Source: Chitinophagaceae bacterium (lineage in GTDB: Bacteria; Bacteroidota; Bacteroidia; Chitinophagales; Chitinophagaceae). From it: a stretch of DNA of 6,406 nt. A model generated the notes under the pieces. It saw only the letters and a list, made by a program, of their open reading frames with translations. It searched no databases and had not been told where the DNA came from. Of this stretch, positions 1 through 6,406 are shown piece by piece; the stretch's first letter is position 1; every line of letters starts with the position of its first letter. The translations under genes were made by a program, and so were the position numbers. The DNA lies in contig VIKJ01000075.1 in assembly GCA_008080615.1 (NCBI GenBank), forward strand, positions 1 through 6,406. Direction: 5' to 3'.

Positions 1-27
1 TAGTTAAAAGTGACCCTAATTCTCATT

Positions 28-102
28 TGGTGGTCTCGCCAAGAATCGAACTTGGATCTGGAGCTTCGGAAACTCTTATACTATCCATTGTACTACGGGA
101 CC
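28..102 (-). tRNA. tRNA-Arg, anticodon CCG
   Basis: Read on the minus strand this folds into a full cloverleaf of 72 nt plus an encoded CCA tail at 28-30. The parts are a 7-bp acceptor stem, a 4-bp D stem with an AATGGATA loop, the anticodon loop TTCCGAA, a 4-nt variable region, and a CCAAG/CTTGG T stem closing a TTCGATT loop. Anticodon CCG decodes the arginine codon CGG. Two stem positions do not pair: acceptor C5 faces A68 and anticodon-stem A27 faces C43, and T31-G39 is a wobble pair. The anticodon loop, D arm and T arm otherwise look normal, so I read it as a real, possibly functional tRNA with slightly weakened stems. It lies downstream of crtY on the same strand. Confidence 0.93.
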
Positions 103-113
103 ATTAGTTGCTG

Positions 114-121
114 CAAATGTA
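114..121 (-). promoter_or_regulatory. candidate Bacteroidota -7 promoter element for tRNA-Arg
   Basis: The minus strand reads TACATTTG here, an exact match to the TAnnTTTG -7 box known for the primary sigma factor of Bacteroidota. It ends 11 nt before the first base of the tRNA, which would give a 5' leader of only a few nucleotides. I cannot see a convincing -33 TTG-type element upstream, so the call rests on the -7 match and its position. If real, the tRNA need not depend on readthrough from the carotenoid operon. Confidence 0.45.
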
Positions 122-157
122 AGAGATGTTTTTAAATCTGTTTCATCTGCATAAAAC

Positions 158-1318
158 TTACATCCGTAGCTTTAGCTCGGCCATTGCAGCAGGTAAGAAT
201 ACGCCAGTAGGCACACTTCTCATGATTTTCAAATCAGTAAATAAACTGCTTTCATTGTCTAAGAAAGAAAGTACATCAGCGGCTTTGTTGTGCTTAAAAA
301 TGGCAGCAAAAATTTCCGCACCACCCATTTTTTTGTGATGTAACACGTGTAGCAATGTGCTATCATATAATTGGGCTTTTGCCGCACTAAAATTATTTTT
401 CAATGAAATGGGCTTACCCGCTTTCAATGCATCAATAATGGCAGCTGTTCTTTTTTGTATAAATTTAAATGCATAGCCACTGCTTGCTTTGGCCTGCCCT
501 CCTGCAATTCCAATAAACACAATGGATTGGGTACTTTTAGGCAACTGTGCATTGGTCATAGGTATGATGCCAAATTCCTCGTGCTCAACTGTATAACTAC
601 TTAGCTTCAATTCATTACTTATATATGCTTTCAGCGCATGATCATATTCATCCTTCGGCAATAATGATTCTGTAAACAAAGTATATTCAACCAATGCTGT
701 ATTTGCACTAGTTGGAAGCACATACATAAACGTAGTACCATATTGTTGGTTTACCCTGAAATCCATGAACACTGCTCTATCCTTATCAAAGCTGGCGGTA
801 TCGGTTTTAATTACCCAACCTTTAAAATGCTGCAACAATAAATATTCATTAGCAGCAGGTTTAATTTCATTAAATAAAATGCTATTGAAAACTTTAGTAG
901 CATAAATGGTTCTATCTGCCAATACAACAGAAGCAAGCTCTGTTGCTGCATCGATTTCTATTGAAACTACAGCTGCATTCAACCATTCAATATTGGAATG
1001 TTTTTTTGCAGCCTCTTGCACATAAGTATAAAATTGCAGCCCCTGAATCATTTTATATTCATAAGGCGCAATGGATAATTCACCAGCATAAGTTGGCGAA
1101 AAAAAATCCAGTGATTTCCAGCGATGATGTACAATGGGCTCAAAAATATCGGGTTGTTTTTCCCAAAAACACCAGGTTCTATCTGGTTGATTTTTTTCAG
1201 CTGCATCTATTACCAAAATAGATTTATCCAAAAAAAAATCATCCGACATCATCCGCATGAGCAAACTCATACCTGCACATCCTGCACCTGTAATAATATA
1301 GTCGTATTGTTGCTTCAA
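158..1318 (-). CDS. crtY: lycopene beta-cyclase (CrtY family)
   Basis: This flavoprotein converts the psi-ends of lycopene into beta-ionone rings without net redox change, probably at the membrane surface. The 386-residue protein opens with a Rossmann dinucleotide motif, YDYIITGAGCAG at residues 5-16. It then shows the CrtY hallmark DRTWCFWE (47-54), FMDFR (184-188), a conserved LVEYT segment with Glu211 at the expected place of the catalytic acid, EEFGIIPM (247-254), and the GIAGG...SSGYAF segment (270-284). Length is normal for the family. The start is TTG: the in-frame sequence upstream reaches a TAA within crtZ without another standard start codon, and the next Met (17) lies beyond the Rossmann motif. 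It begins 5 nt after the crtZ stop and is the last gene of the operon. Runs of nine and eight T occur in its 5' third. Whether it cyclises one or both ends of lycopene cannot be read from sequence. Confidence 0.93.
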   Translation of the reverse strand: MKQQYDYIITGAGCAGMSLLMRMMSDDFFLDKSILVIDAAEKNQPDRTWCFWEKQPDIFEPIVHHRWKSLDFFSPTYAGELSIAPYEYKMIQGLQFYTYVQEAAKKHSNIEWLNAAVVSIEIDAATELASVVLADRTIYATKVFNSILFNEIKPAANEYLLLQHFKGWVIKTDTASFDKDRAVFMDFRVNQQYGTTFMYVLPTSANTALVEYTLFTESLLPKDEYDHALKAYISNELKLSSYTVEHEEFGIIPMTNAQLPKSTQSIVFIGIAGGQAKASSGYAFKFIQKRTAAIIDALKAGKPISLKNNFSAAKAQLYDSTLLHVLHHKKMGGAEIFAAIFKHNKAADVLSFLDNESSLFTDLKIMRSVPTGVFLPAAMAELKLRM

Positions 1319-1323
1319 TGCAG

Positions 1324-1791
1324 TTAAACGCTCTTTAATTGTTCGTCGCGCTTTATTTTATCCCAGTATTTTTTAGCCACTACCAACATACCAAAACTCT
1401 CTCCTTCTTCTTTATCAATATGCTTGTGGTGCATTTTATGCGCCCAGCGTATAGCCCTGATATATCGGTTATTAGATCGGGTAAAAAACTTAAACCGTTG
1501 GTGAATCACAATTTCATGCACCACAAAATAGGCGAAGCCATACATGGCTATACCAGCACCAATACTCACTACCCAATAATTTTGATTCATGCTACCTAGC
1601 ATAATACATAGCCAACTAGGAATGGCAAAGATTACAAAGAAGGCGTCATTTTTTTCAAAGAAGCCAGTTCCTTTTTGATGATGGTCTTTATGTAAATACC
1701 ATAAAAACCCATGCATTACATAACGGTGAGTAAGCCAGGTAATGCCTTCCATCAATACAAAAACAAGTAGAGTAACCAATACGTATATCAT
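1324..1791 (-). CDS. crtZ: beta-carotene 3-hydroxylase (CrtZ)
   Basis: This is a membrane non-haem di-iron hydroxylase that adds the 3-hydroxyl group to beta-rings, for example beta-carotene to zeaxanthin or gamma-carotene-type rings to 3-hydroxy forms. The 155-residue protein has all four histidine clusters of the fatty acid hydroxylase/CrtZ superfamily: H22-x4-H27, H34-x2-H37-H38, H92-x4-H97 and H118-x2-H121-H122. Hydrophobic stretches at about 3-20, 51-67 and 73-91 are candidate membrane segments. The length is usual for bacterial CrtZ. The start is ATG, one base after the TAA of the cruF-like gene, and crtY follows after 5 nt, so the three are almost certainly translated from one message. 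No Shine-Dalgarno sequence is obvious. No ketolase accompanies it here. Confidence 0.95.
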   Translation of the reverse strand: MIYVLVTLLVFVLMEGITWLTHRYVMHGFLWYLHKDHHQKGTGFFEKNDAFFVIFAIPSWLCIMLGSMNQNYWVVSIGAGIAMYGFAYFVVHEIVIHQRFKFFTRSNNRYIRAIRWAHKMHHKHIDKEEGESFGMLVVAKKYWDKIKRDEQLKSV

Positions 1792-1792
1792 G

Positions 1793-2485
1793 TTATAAAA
1801 ATGTTCTGAGTGTTAAAAAAAATAAAGCTTGTATAAATATTAAATGAATGGCGAATGGATTTTCTTTATTGAATGATAATTTTCTTGCAATAATGATCAA
1901 CACTACACTAATTAAAAACCAACATACATAATTGAACACCGGAATTGTTTCAGAAGCCCATTGCCAATAGCCCAACTTTACAGCAATAGGTTCCATTAAC
2001 CAATCAAAAAAGCTAGCCAATAGAGCGCCGTCTACAATTACAGAAAGCGTCTCAAACTTTTCTGATGGCAATGGTTGATCTTCTTTTATAAACCTACTCT
2101 TAACCCATCTATGTAATTGCTCCATAATAATTAAACAACAATACACCGTAACAAACCAGTTAATGCCAATTAATAAAGGAACACCCATCCATTTAGTACC
2201 CAATACATTTCCGTAACTATAATTTCCAAATAGATAGCCAGTATTTACACCAATCATTTCGGTAATCATGCCTGTTGCAAAACAAATCAAGAAAAAGAAA
2301 AAGAATCCTTTATTGGGCTTGGGCTGATTCCATAAAAGCAGCAGGGCCATCAAACTCAAATTCAATGGCGTATTGGCGATAAACCAATTGCGATAATCAG
2401 TAAATAAAATTCCAATGAGGCCACTCAAATGAAAGAGAATGGCCAAAAAAGCACTGGTTTTTAATTTAAAATTTGCTGTTCCCAA
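1793..2485 (-). CDS. cruF: carotenoid 1',2'-hydratase-like membrane protein (CruF family)
   Basis: A 230-residue polytopic membrane protein of the carotenoid biosynthesis family typified by CruF, which adds water across the 1',2' double bond of an acyclic psi-end to give a tertiary hydroxyl. Family signatures are visible: E76, G79 and TG (82-83) followed by FGNYSYG (86-92), then KWMGVPL (98-104), and D161-W-L-M-E-P166 followed by W174 and W176. Around six hydrophobic helices can be drawn, beginning at about 11-29, 43-52, 61-80, 101-121, 151-162 and 183-201. The start must be TTG: an in-frame TGA lies three codons upstream, and the next Met (46) would lose the first helix. TTG follows the crtD stop by one base and the crtZ start follows this stop by one base. 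The family also includes hydratases acting on C50 carotenoids; the setting beside a CrtD-like desaturase and CrtZ favours a C40 monocyclic pigment. Substrate is inferred. Confidence 0.82.
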   Translation of the reverse strand: MGTANFKLKTSAFLAILFHLSGLIGILFTDYRNWFIANTPLNLSLMALLLLWNQPKPNKGFFFFFLICFATGMITEMIGVNTGYLFGNYSYGNVLGTKWMGVPLLIGINWFVTVYCCLIIMEQLHRWVKSRFIKEDQPLPSEKFETLSVIVDGALLASFFDWLMEPIAVKLGYWQWASETIPVFNYVCWFLISVVLIIIARKLSFNKENPFAIHLIFIQALFFLTLRTFL

Positions 2486-2486
2486 T

Positions 2487-3974
2487 TTATTTCAATTCTT
2501 TTTGTACAAGATCGGCCATAATTTTGGCACTACTTAAACAAAGCGGAATACCTCCTCCAGGATGTACGCTTCCACCCACAAAGTACAACCCTTTTACATT
2601 CTTACTAAAATTAGGATGCCGCATAAAGGCAGCCATTTTACTATTAGAGCTAGTTCCGTATAATGAACCCATGTATGAAGCTGTTTTAGATTCAATGGAA
2701 ACCGGCGTTAATACATGTTCTTCTTCAATTAAACTTTCAACGTCTTCGCCCAGCATGCGACTTAATTTTTTGATGATCGCCGCCCTATATATTTTTCCAT
2801 ATTCATCCCAATCCTGACCCTTATTAGCGGGTGCATTCACCATTACAAACCAATTTTCCTTTCCTTCAGGCGCTTGAATACCAGGCTCACATTTAGCCGT
2901 GATATTGATGTACACAGTTGGGTCATCAAAAACCTTACCCGTATTAAATAAATGATCAAACTCCGTTTTATAATCGGACGTAAAGAAAATATTGTGCAAA
3001 CTCAATTCCTTAAACCATTTATTAATGCCCCAATAAAATATATACGCACTACTGCTTCTTTCTTGCTTCAACACTTCTTCTGCCACAATGGGCGCGTTCA
3101 TCAATTGCTTGTAAGTAAAATAAACGTCCATATTACTTACTACCAAATTGGCCCATCTATTTTTTCCATCTACCACAACACCTTTCACGTTGTTTTCGGC
3201 ATAGATGATTCTTTCTACTGGCATATCAAAGTGAAACTGTACGCCTATATCTTTTGCCAATTGAAACAATGCATTGGTAATGCTGATCATACCACCTGTA
3301 GGATAATAACTTCCTAAGTTATGTTCTAAGTGAGGTATCATGGTAAGCATGGCAGGCGCTTTATAAGGATTGCTTCCATTATACGTTGCATAGCGATTAA
3401 ATAACTGAATGGTTTTAGCCGTATTAAACTGTTGCTGGTGCAGTTGATGCATAGACTTAAACAAATAGGGCAACCTTGTATATTTCAGCGCATTCAAAAC
3501 GCCCGCACTCCAAAGTGTATTGAACTTATGCAATGAGTTTTGCAGAAAAAGCGTACCAATATGATTGTAAATTTTGGCTGATTGTTCTAAGAAACGAAGC
3601 GTATTCAAACGAGGTTCTCCCAACTTTTCTTCTAGCTCATTGGCAAATAATTGATTATCGGCAAATGCTTCTACTCTAGTTCCGTCTTCATAAAAATAAT
3701 TACAACTCACTGGCATTTGAACATAGGAAAAATATTTTTCCATGGGAACGCCACATAAATCAAATAAAGCTTTGATATTTTCGGGTTGAGTAAACAAACT
3801 AGGGCCTGCATCAAATTGGTGTTCTCCCAAATTAAAATGAGATAGCTTGCCACCAGGATAACTATTCTTTTCGTAAACAGCCACTTCATAGCCCTGCATA
3901 CGCAAGCGAATGGCCGATGCTATACCGGCAATACCGGCACCAATAATTACTGCATTTTGTTCTGTTGCCACCAT
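2487..3974 (-). CDS. crtD: carotenoid desaturase, probably C-3',4' desaturase (CrtD-like)
   Basis: An FAD-dependent amine oxidase-type desaturase of the CrtI/CrtD superfamily, 495 residues and full length. The N-terminal Rossmann motif VIIGAGIAGIA (9-19) is followed by E35 and PGGK (40-43), then FDAGPSLF (54-61), a central region with PYKAPAMLTMIPHLEH (203-218) and YPTGGM (224-229). The C-terminal flavin segment is YFVGGSVHPGGGIPL (464-478). That ending differs from the TGQLTVPGPGVPP ending of the CrtI protein in this window and resembles CrtD-type enzymes. With the adjacent CruF-like hydratase, this suggests 3',4'-desaturation of a 1'-hydroxy acyclic end. The ATG lies inside idi, with a 28-nt overlap, which suggests translational coupling; a GTG is the second codon and is an alternative start. 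It could instead be a phytoene or neurosporene desaturase; the superfamily call is secure, the exact step is inference. Confidence 0.8.
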   Translation of the reverse strand: MVATEQNAVIIGAGIAGIASAIRLRMQGYEVAVYEKNSYPGGKLSHFNLGEHQFDAGPSLFTQPENIKALFDLCGVPMEKYFSYVQMPVSCNYFYEDGTRVEAFADNQLFANELEEKLGEPRLNTLRFLEQSAKIYNHIGTLFLQNSLHKFNTLWSAGVLNALKYTRLPYLFKSMHQLHQQQFNTAKTIQLFNRYATYNGSNPYKAPAMLTMIPHLEHNLGSYYPTGGMISITNALFQLAKDIGVQFHFDMPVERIIYAENNVKGVVVDGKNRWANLVVSNMDVYFTYKQLMNAPIVAEEVLKQERSSSAYIFYWGINKWFKELSLHNIFFTSDYKTEFDHLFNTGKVFDDPTVYINITAKCEPGIQAPEGKENWFVMVNAPANKGQDWDEYGKIYRAAIIKKLSRMLGEDVESLIEEEHVLTPVSIESKTASYMGSLYGTSSNSKMAAFMRHPNFSKNVKGLYFVGGSVHPGGGIPLCLSSAKIMADLVQKELK

Positions 3975-4471
3975 GCTTTTACTTTAGGAAATGCAATTTT
4001 AAACCATGCAGTGTAAAATTCGGGTTCTGAATCCATTAATCGCTCAATTCTTTCAAAAGAACGAAATGCGTAGTTTTCTACTTCTATAGGATTGGGATGA
4101 ACTGGACCATCATAATACCCAACAAACACATGATCAAATTCATACTCAGTAAGCCCATTCATAAATGGTGCTTTGTAAATAAAATCAAATATTTTCTCCA
4201 TTGGAACTTCAAATCCCATTTCTTCTTTTAATCTGCGAGTAGCAGCATCGGTAATTTTTTCACCCTGCCTTGGATGGCTGCAACAGCTGTTGGTCCAAAG
4301 GCCCCCGCTATGGTATTTAGTAAGTGCTCTTTGTTGCAGTAACATTTCACCCTTACTATTAAAAATAAATACGCTGAAGGCCCTATGCAATAAGGCTTTC
4401 TCATGAGCTTCCATTTTTTCCATCAGGCCAATTTCATTGTCCTGTTCATCCACCAATATCACCTGCTCCAT
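3947..4471 (-). CDS. idi: isopentenyl-diphosphate delta-isomerase, type I
   Basis: This cytosolic metal-dependent Nudix-fold enzyme interconverts isopentenyl and dimethylallyl diphosphate and so supplies the building blocks for geranylgeranyl diphosphate. The protein has 174 residues, close to the usual bacterial type I length. It shows LHRAFSVFIFN (28-38) and the catalytic cysteine motif TNSCCSHP (60-67) with C64 in the reactive position. A Nudix-like helix RRLKEEMGF (79-87) follows, then the metal/catalytic glutamates in TEYEFDHVF (108-116). The start is ATG, 17 nt after the crtB stop. Its last 28 nt overlap the 5' end of crtD in another frame. Its place between crtB and the second desaturase suggests precursor supply is regulated together with pigment synthesis. 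Confidence 0.96.
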   Translation of the reverse strand: MEQVILVDEQDNEIGLMEKMEAHEKALLHRAFSVFIFNSKGEMLLQQRALTKYHSGGLWTNSCCSHPRQGEKITDAATRRLKEEMGFEVPMEKIFDFIYKAPFMNGLTEYEFDHVFVGYYDGPVHPNPIEVENYAFRSFERIERLMDSEPEFYTAWFKIAFPKVKAWWQQNKMQ

Positions 4472-4488
4472 AAAAAGGGTTGTAATTG

Positions 4489-5325
4489 CTATAACAAGTT
4501 CAGCTGACTTCTGATACCAGCTTTAGCCAAAATATATATTTTACTATAATCAGGTATTCTGATGCGCTCTTCCATTATTTTTTGAGGCTGTACTTTCTTG
4601 ATTTTTTTAAACAAAGAGAGATAGTATTTATAAGCTACATATACCCCAAAACGTGCTTTCAATGGCAAGTGTATGATGCCAGCATAAGCATCATCAAAAT
4701 CCTTTTGAATATCTGCTTCAATTATGGTCTTATCTTCGGAAGTGAAGTTGCTGAAATCACATCCAGGAAAATATACTCTGTCTAATCCTTCATAATCTGC
4801 TTTTAAATCTCTTAAGAAATTTACTTTTTGAAAAGCAGCTCCAAGGCTTTTAGCAGCGGGTTTCAGGCTATCACACATGGCTTTATCTCCATCACAAAAA
4901 ACAGTAAGGCACATTAAGCCCACTACTTCTGCACTACCATAAATATATTCTTCATAACCAGCACGATCGTACTTGGTTTTATCTAAATCCATTTCCATAC
5001 TATGCAAAAAAGCATCAATGAGTTCATGATCTATATTGTACTCATTAACTGTTAGCTGAAAACTATTTAAGATAGGATTGAGGCTGATTTTGCGCTCAAT
5101 TGCCTGGTAAGTTGATTCTTTAAATTCTTTTAGCAACACTTCCTTATCATGCCCATGAAAAGTATCTACAATTTCATCGGCAAAGCGAACGAAGCCATAG
5201 ATATTAAAAATAGGTGTACGTAGATCCTTATGCAATAAACGGATGCTAGAAGAAAAGCTGGTGCTATATTTCTCCGTAGTAACCCTAGAGCAGTCTTGAC
5301 TTACCTCATGAAAAAGATTCAACAT
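4489..5325 (-). CDS. crtB: phytoene synthase (CrtB)
   Basis: Condenses two geranylgeranyl diphosphate molecules head to head through prephytoene diphosphate to 15-cis-phytoene, the first committed carotenoid step. The 278-residue protein of the squalene/phytoene synthase family carries the first aspartate-rich motif DEIVD (50-54) and YIYGSAEVVG (127-136). The second signature NFLRDLKADYEG...DRVYFP (169-187) includes the second aspartate motif D173-x3-D177. These acidic motifs hold the magnesium-diphosphate groups. Length and motif spacing are normal, so the gene appears intact. The ATG comes 14 nt after the crtI stop and is preceded by an A-rich stretch rather than a clear Shine-Dalgarno sequence. 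The stop is TAG. Squalene synthase activity is unlikely given the operon. Confidence 0.95.
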   Translation of the reverse strand: MLNLFHEVSQDCSRVTTEKYSTSFSSSIRLLHKDLRTPIFNIYGFVRFADEIVDTFHGHDKEVLLKEFKESTYQAIERKISLNPILNSFQLTVNEYNIDHELIDAFLHSMEMDLDKTKYDRAGYEEYIYGSAEVVGLMCLTVFCDGDKAMCDSLKPAAKSLGAAFQKVNFLRDLKADYEGLDRVYFPGCDFSNFTSEDKTIIEADIQKDFDDAYAGIIHLPLKARFGVYVAYKYYLSLFKKIKKVQPQKIMEERIRIPDYSKIYILAKAGIRSQLNLL

Positions 5326-5339
5326 AGTTTCTTTTATAT

Positions 5340-6406
5340 TTAAAATGCTTTTTGAACTTCATTAGCAACCACTTCTCCACTGATTAAGCTAGGAGGTACT
5401 CCTGGCCCTGGAACGGTTAATTGCCCAGTGTAAAATAGGTTTTTTACCTTTTTACTCCTACATGACGGCTTAAGAACAGCTGTTTGTAGCAAAGTGTTCG
5501 CTAAACCATAGGCATTTCCTTTAAAAGAATTGTATTCACTCACAAATTCGGTATGAGCGAATGACTTTTTATATACAACAGCGTCTAAAATAGACTGACC
5601 TAGTTGTTTTTCCATCCTTCTAACAATATGTTCAAAGTATTGATCTCTTAGGGCTTCTGTATCGCCTGTTAAACCTGCCGCCACAGGGATCAGTAAAAAT
5701 AAGTTTTCGCAACCATCGGGGGCAACCGTATCATCAGTAACAGATGTTGCACCTACATAAAATAGTGGATTGGTAGGCCATTCCTTGGTTGTATAAATTT
5801 CCTTCCCATGTACCTGAAATGAGGTATCAAAGAACAAACTATGGTGCTGTAATCCTTCTAAACGCTTATTTAAACCCACATAGTACAAAATACTACTTGG
5901 TGCCATTACTCTTTTGTCCCAATAAGCATCTGTATAACTACGATATTTTTTATCGAGTAGTTTGGTTTCTACGTGGTGATAATCTGCTCCACCTATAATT
6001 ACATCTGCCGAAAAATGCATTTTCGCATTGGCATTATCCGCACCCTTGTGAATGGTTTCAATTCCTGTTGCAATACCATTCTCTACATTAATATGTTGTG
6101 TACAATTCTATACATGCCTCCCTTGGGATACCAAGTACCACCTTTGATATCTGCATAGTTCATTAAACTATACAGCGCTGGGGTATTTTCGGGCAATGCA
6201 CCTAAAAACAACACAGGAAACTCCATTAATTCTACCAGCTTAGGATTCTTGAAATGCTTAGCCACATGGGTTTTGATAGAATTAAATACATCTAACCTAA
6301 ATACGCCTTTTAATAAATCCCAATCTATAAATTCGGTGTAAGATTGCCCTGGTTTGAATACCAATTTGTTTACGCCTACCTCGTATTTGTAGGCTGCTTC
6401 ACGCAT
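5340..6406 (-). pseudogene. crtI: phytoene desaturase CrtI, 5'-partial and broken by an internal deletion/frameshift
   Basis: Homologous to FAD-dependent phytoene desaturases that make lycopene. The visible 5' part (6083-6406) encodes about 107 residues typical of mid-CrtI, including AYKYEVGVNKLV, FRLDVFNSI, ELMEFPVLFLGALPENTPALYSL and GGTWYPKGGMYRIV, then meets TAG at 6083-6085. A second frame, open from about 6107 down to 5340, resumes with INVENGIATG, ADVIIGGADYHHVETKLL and the C-terminal flavin segment FYTGQLTVPGPGVPPSLISG. The frames do not simply join: alignment with the CrtD paralogue (its residues 236-256) shows about 21 residues absent between GGMYRIVHN and INVENG, so roughly 64 or 67 bp (3n+1) are missing. 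The ATG at 6018-6020 is internal, not a start. The N-terminal Rossmann region, roughly 110-130 residues, lies beyond the right edge. Both flanks are otherwise open and conserved, so the lesion is recent or an assembly artefact. In the latter case this is the functional crtI. Confidence 0.85.

Noticed and set aside
1..102. tRNA gene as an integration (att) site for a mobile element.
   Set aside because: No integrase, duplicated tRNA end or foreign genes are visible in the window; only 27 nt lie beyond the tRNA 3' end.
113..150. Possible terminator hairpin after crtY (7-bp stem with one wobble, 24-nt loop containing an inner 4-bp stem).
   Set aside because: It is weak and A+T-rich, with no T-tract after it, and it overlaps the better-supported tRNA promoter element.
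126..1599. Plus-strand open frames opposite crtY and crtZ.
   Set aside because: They are short, low-complexity antisense frames lying over genes with clear family motifs.
2473..3317. Plus-strand open frames of 114 and 121 codons opposite the crtD-like gene.
   Set aside because: They are antisense to a full-length conserved desaturase, show no recognisable domain and have no upstream signals; they are chance frames.
5340..6020. A stand-alone 226-residue protein starting at the ATG at 6018-6020.
   Set aside because: The frame continues upstream with CrtI-like sequence (INVENGIATG and onward), so that Met is internal and the stretch is the 3' part of a broken crtI.
6083..6107. Programmed ribosomal frameshift or insertion element as the cause of the crtI break.
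   Set aside because: About 21 residues are missing rather than shifted, and there is no inserted DNA, inverted repeat or clear slippery site with a downstream structure.

Overview
This window looks like part of a Bacteroidota chromosome, probably Chitinophagaceae-like. The DNA is A+T-rich, junctions are tight with no clear Shine-Dalgarno sequences, a Bacteroidota-type TAnnTTTG promoter element is present, and the protein family variants fit the phylum. The placement is inferred from sequence character alone; no database search was run. All genes lie on the minus strand, so transcription runs from the right edge to the left edge.

In transcription order the window holds a carotenoid operon: crtI (phytoene desaturase, 5' end outside the window and broken by a deletion/frameshift near 6083-6107), crtB (phytoene synthase), idi (type I isopentenyl-diphosphate isomerase), a second desaturase best read as crtD, a cruF-like membrane hydratase, crtZ (beta-ring hydroxylase) and crtY (lycopene beta-cyclase). 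Junctions are very short: 14 nt, 17 nt, a 28-nt overlap, 1 nt, 1 nt and 5 nt. This is what one expects of a single transcript with translational coupling. About 55 nt downstream of crtY is a tRNA-Arg(CCG), probably with its own promoter.

The genes form one pathway. Idi balances IPP and DMAPP, CrtB joins two geranylgeranyl diphosphates into phytoene, and CrtI desaturates phytoene to lycopene. CrtY cyclises one or both ends and CrtZ hydroxylates the beta-ring. CruF (1',2'-hydration) and CrtD (3',4'-desaturation) would modify the other, acyclic end. This set predicts a monocyclic saproxanthin-type pigment. No crtW ketolase is visible, so a flexixanthin-type end product would need a ketolase from elsewhere.

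The main anomaly is crtI. By comparison with the neighbouring paralogue CrtD, about 21 residues are missing after the GGM motif and the frame changes there, although both flanks are well preserved. This is either a recent inactivating deletion or an assembly/sequencing artefact. Smaller points are a tRNA with two A-C stem mismatches and two genes that must start at TTG. I see no mobile element, CRISPR array or unknown system; apart from the crtI lesion this is a recognisable pigment locus.
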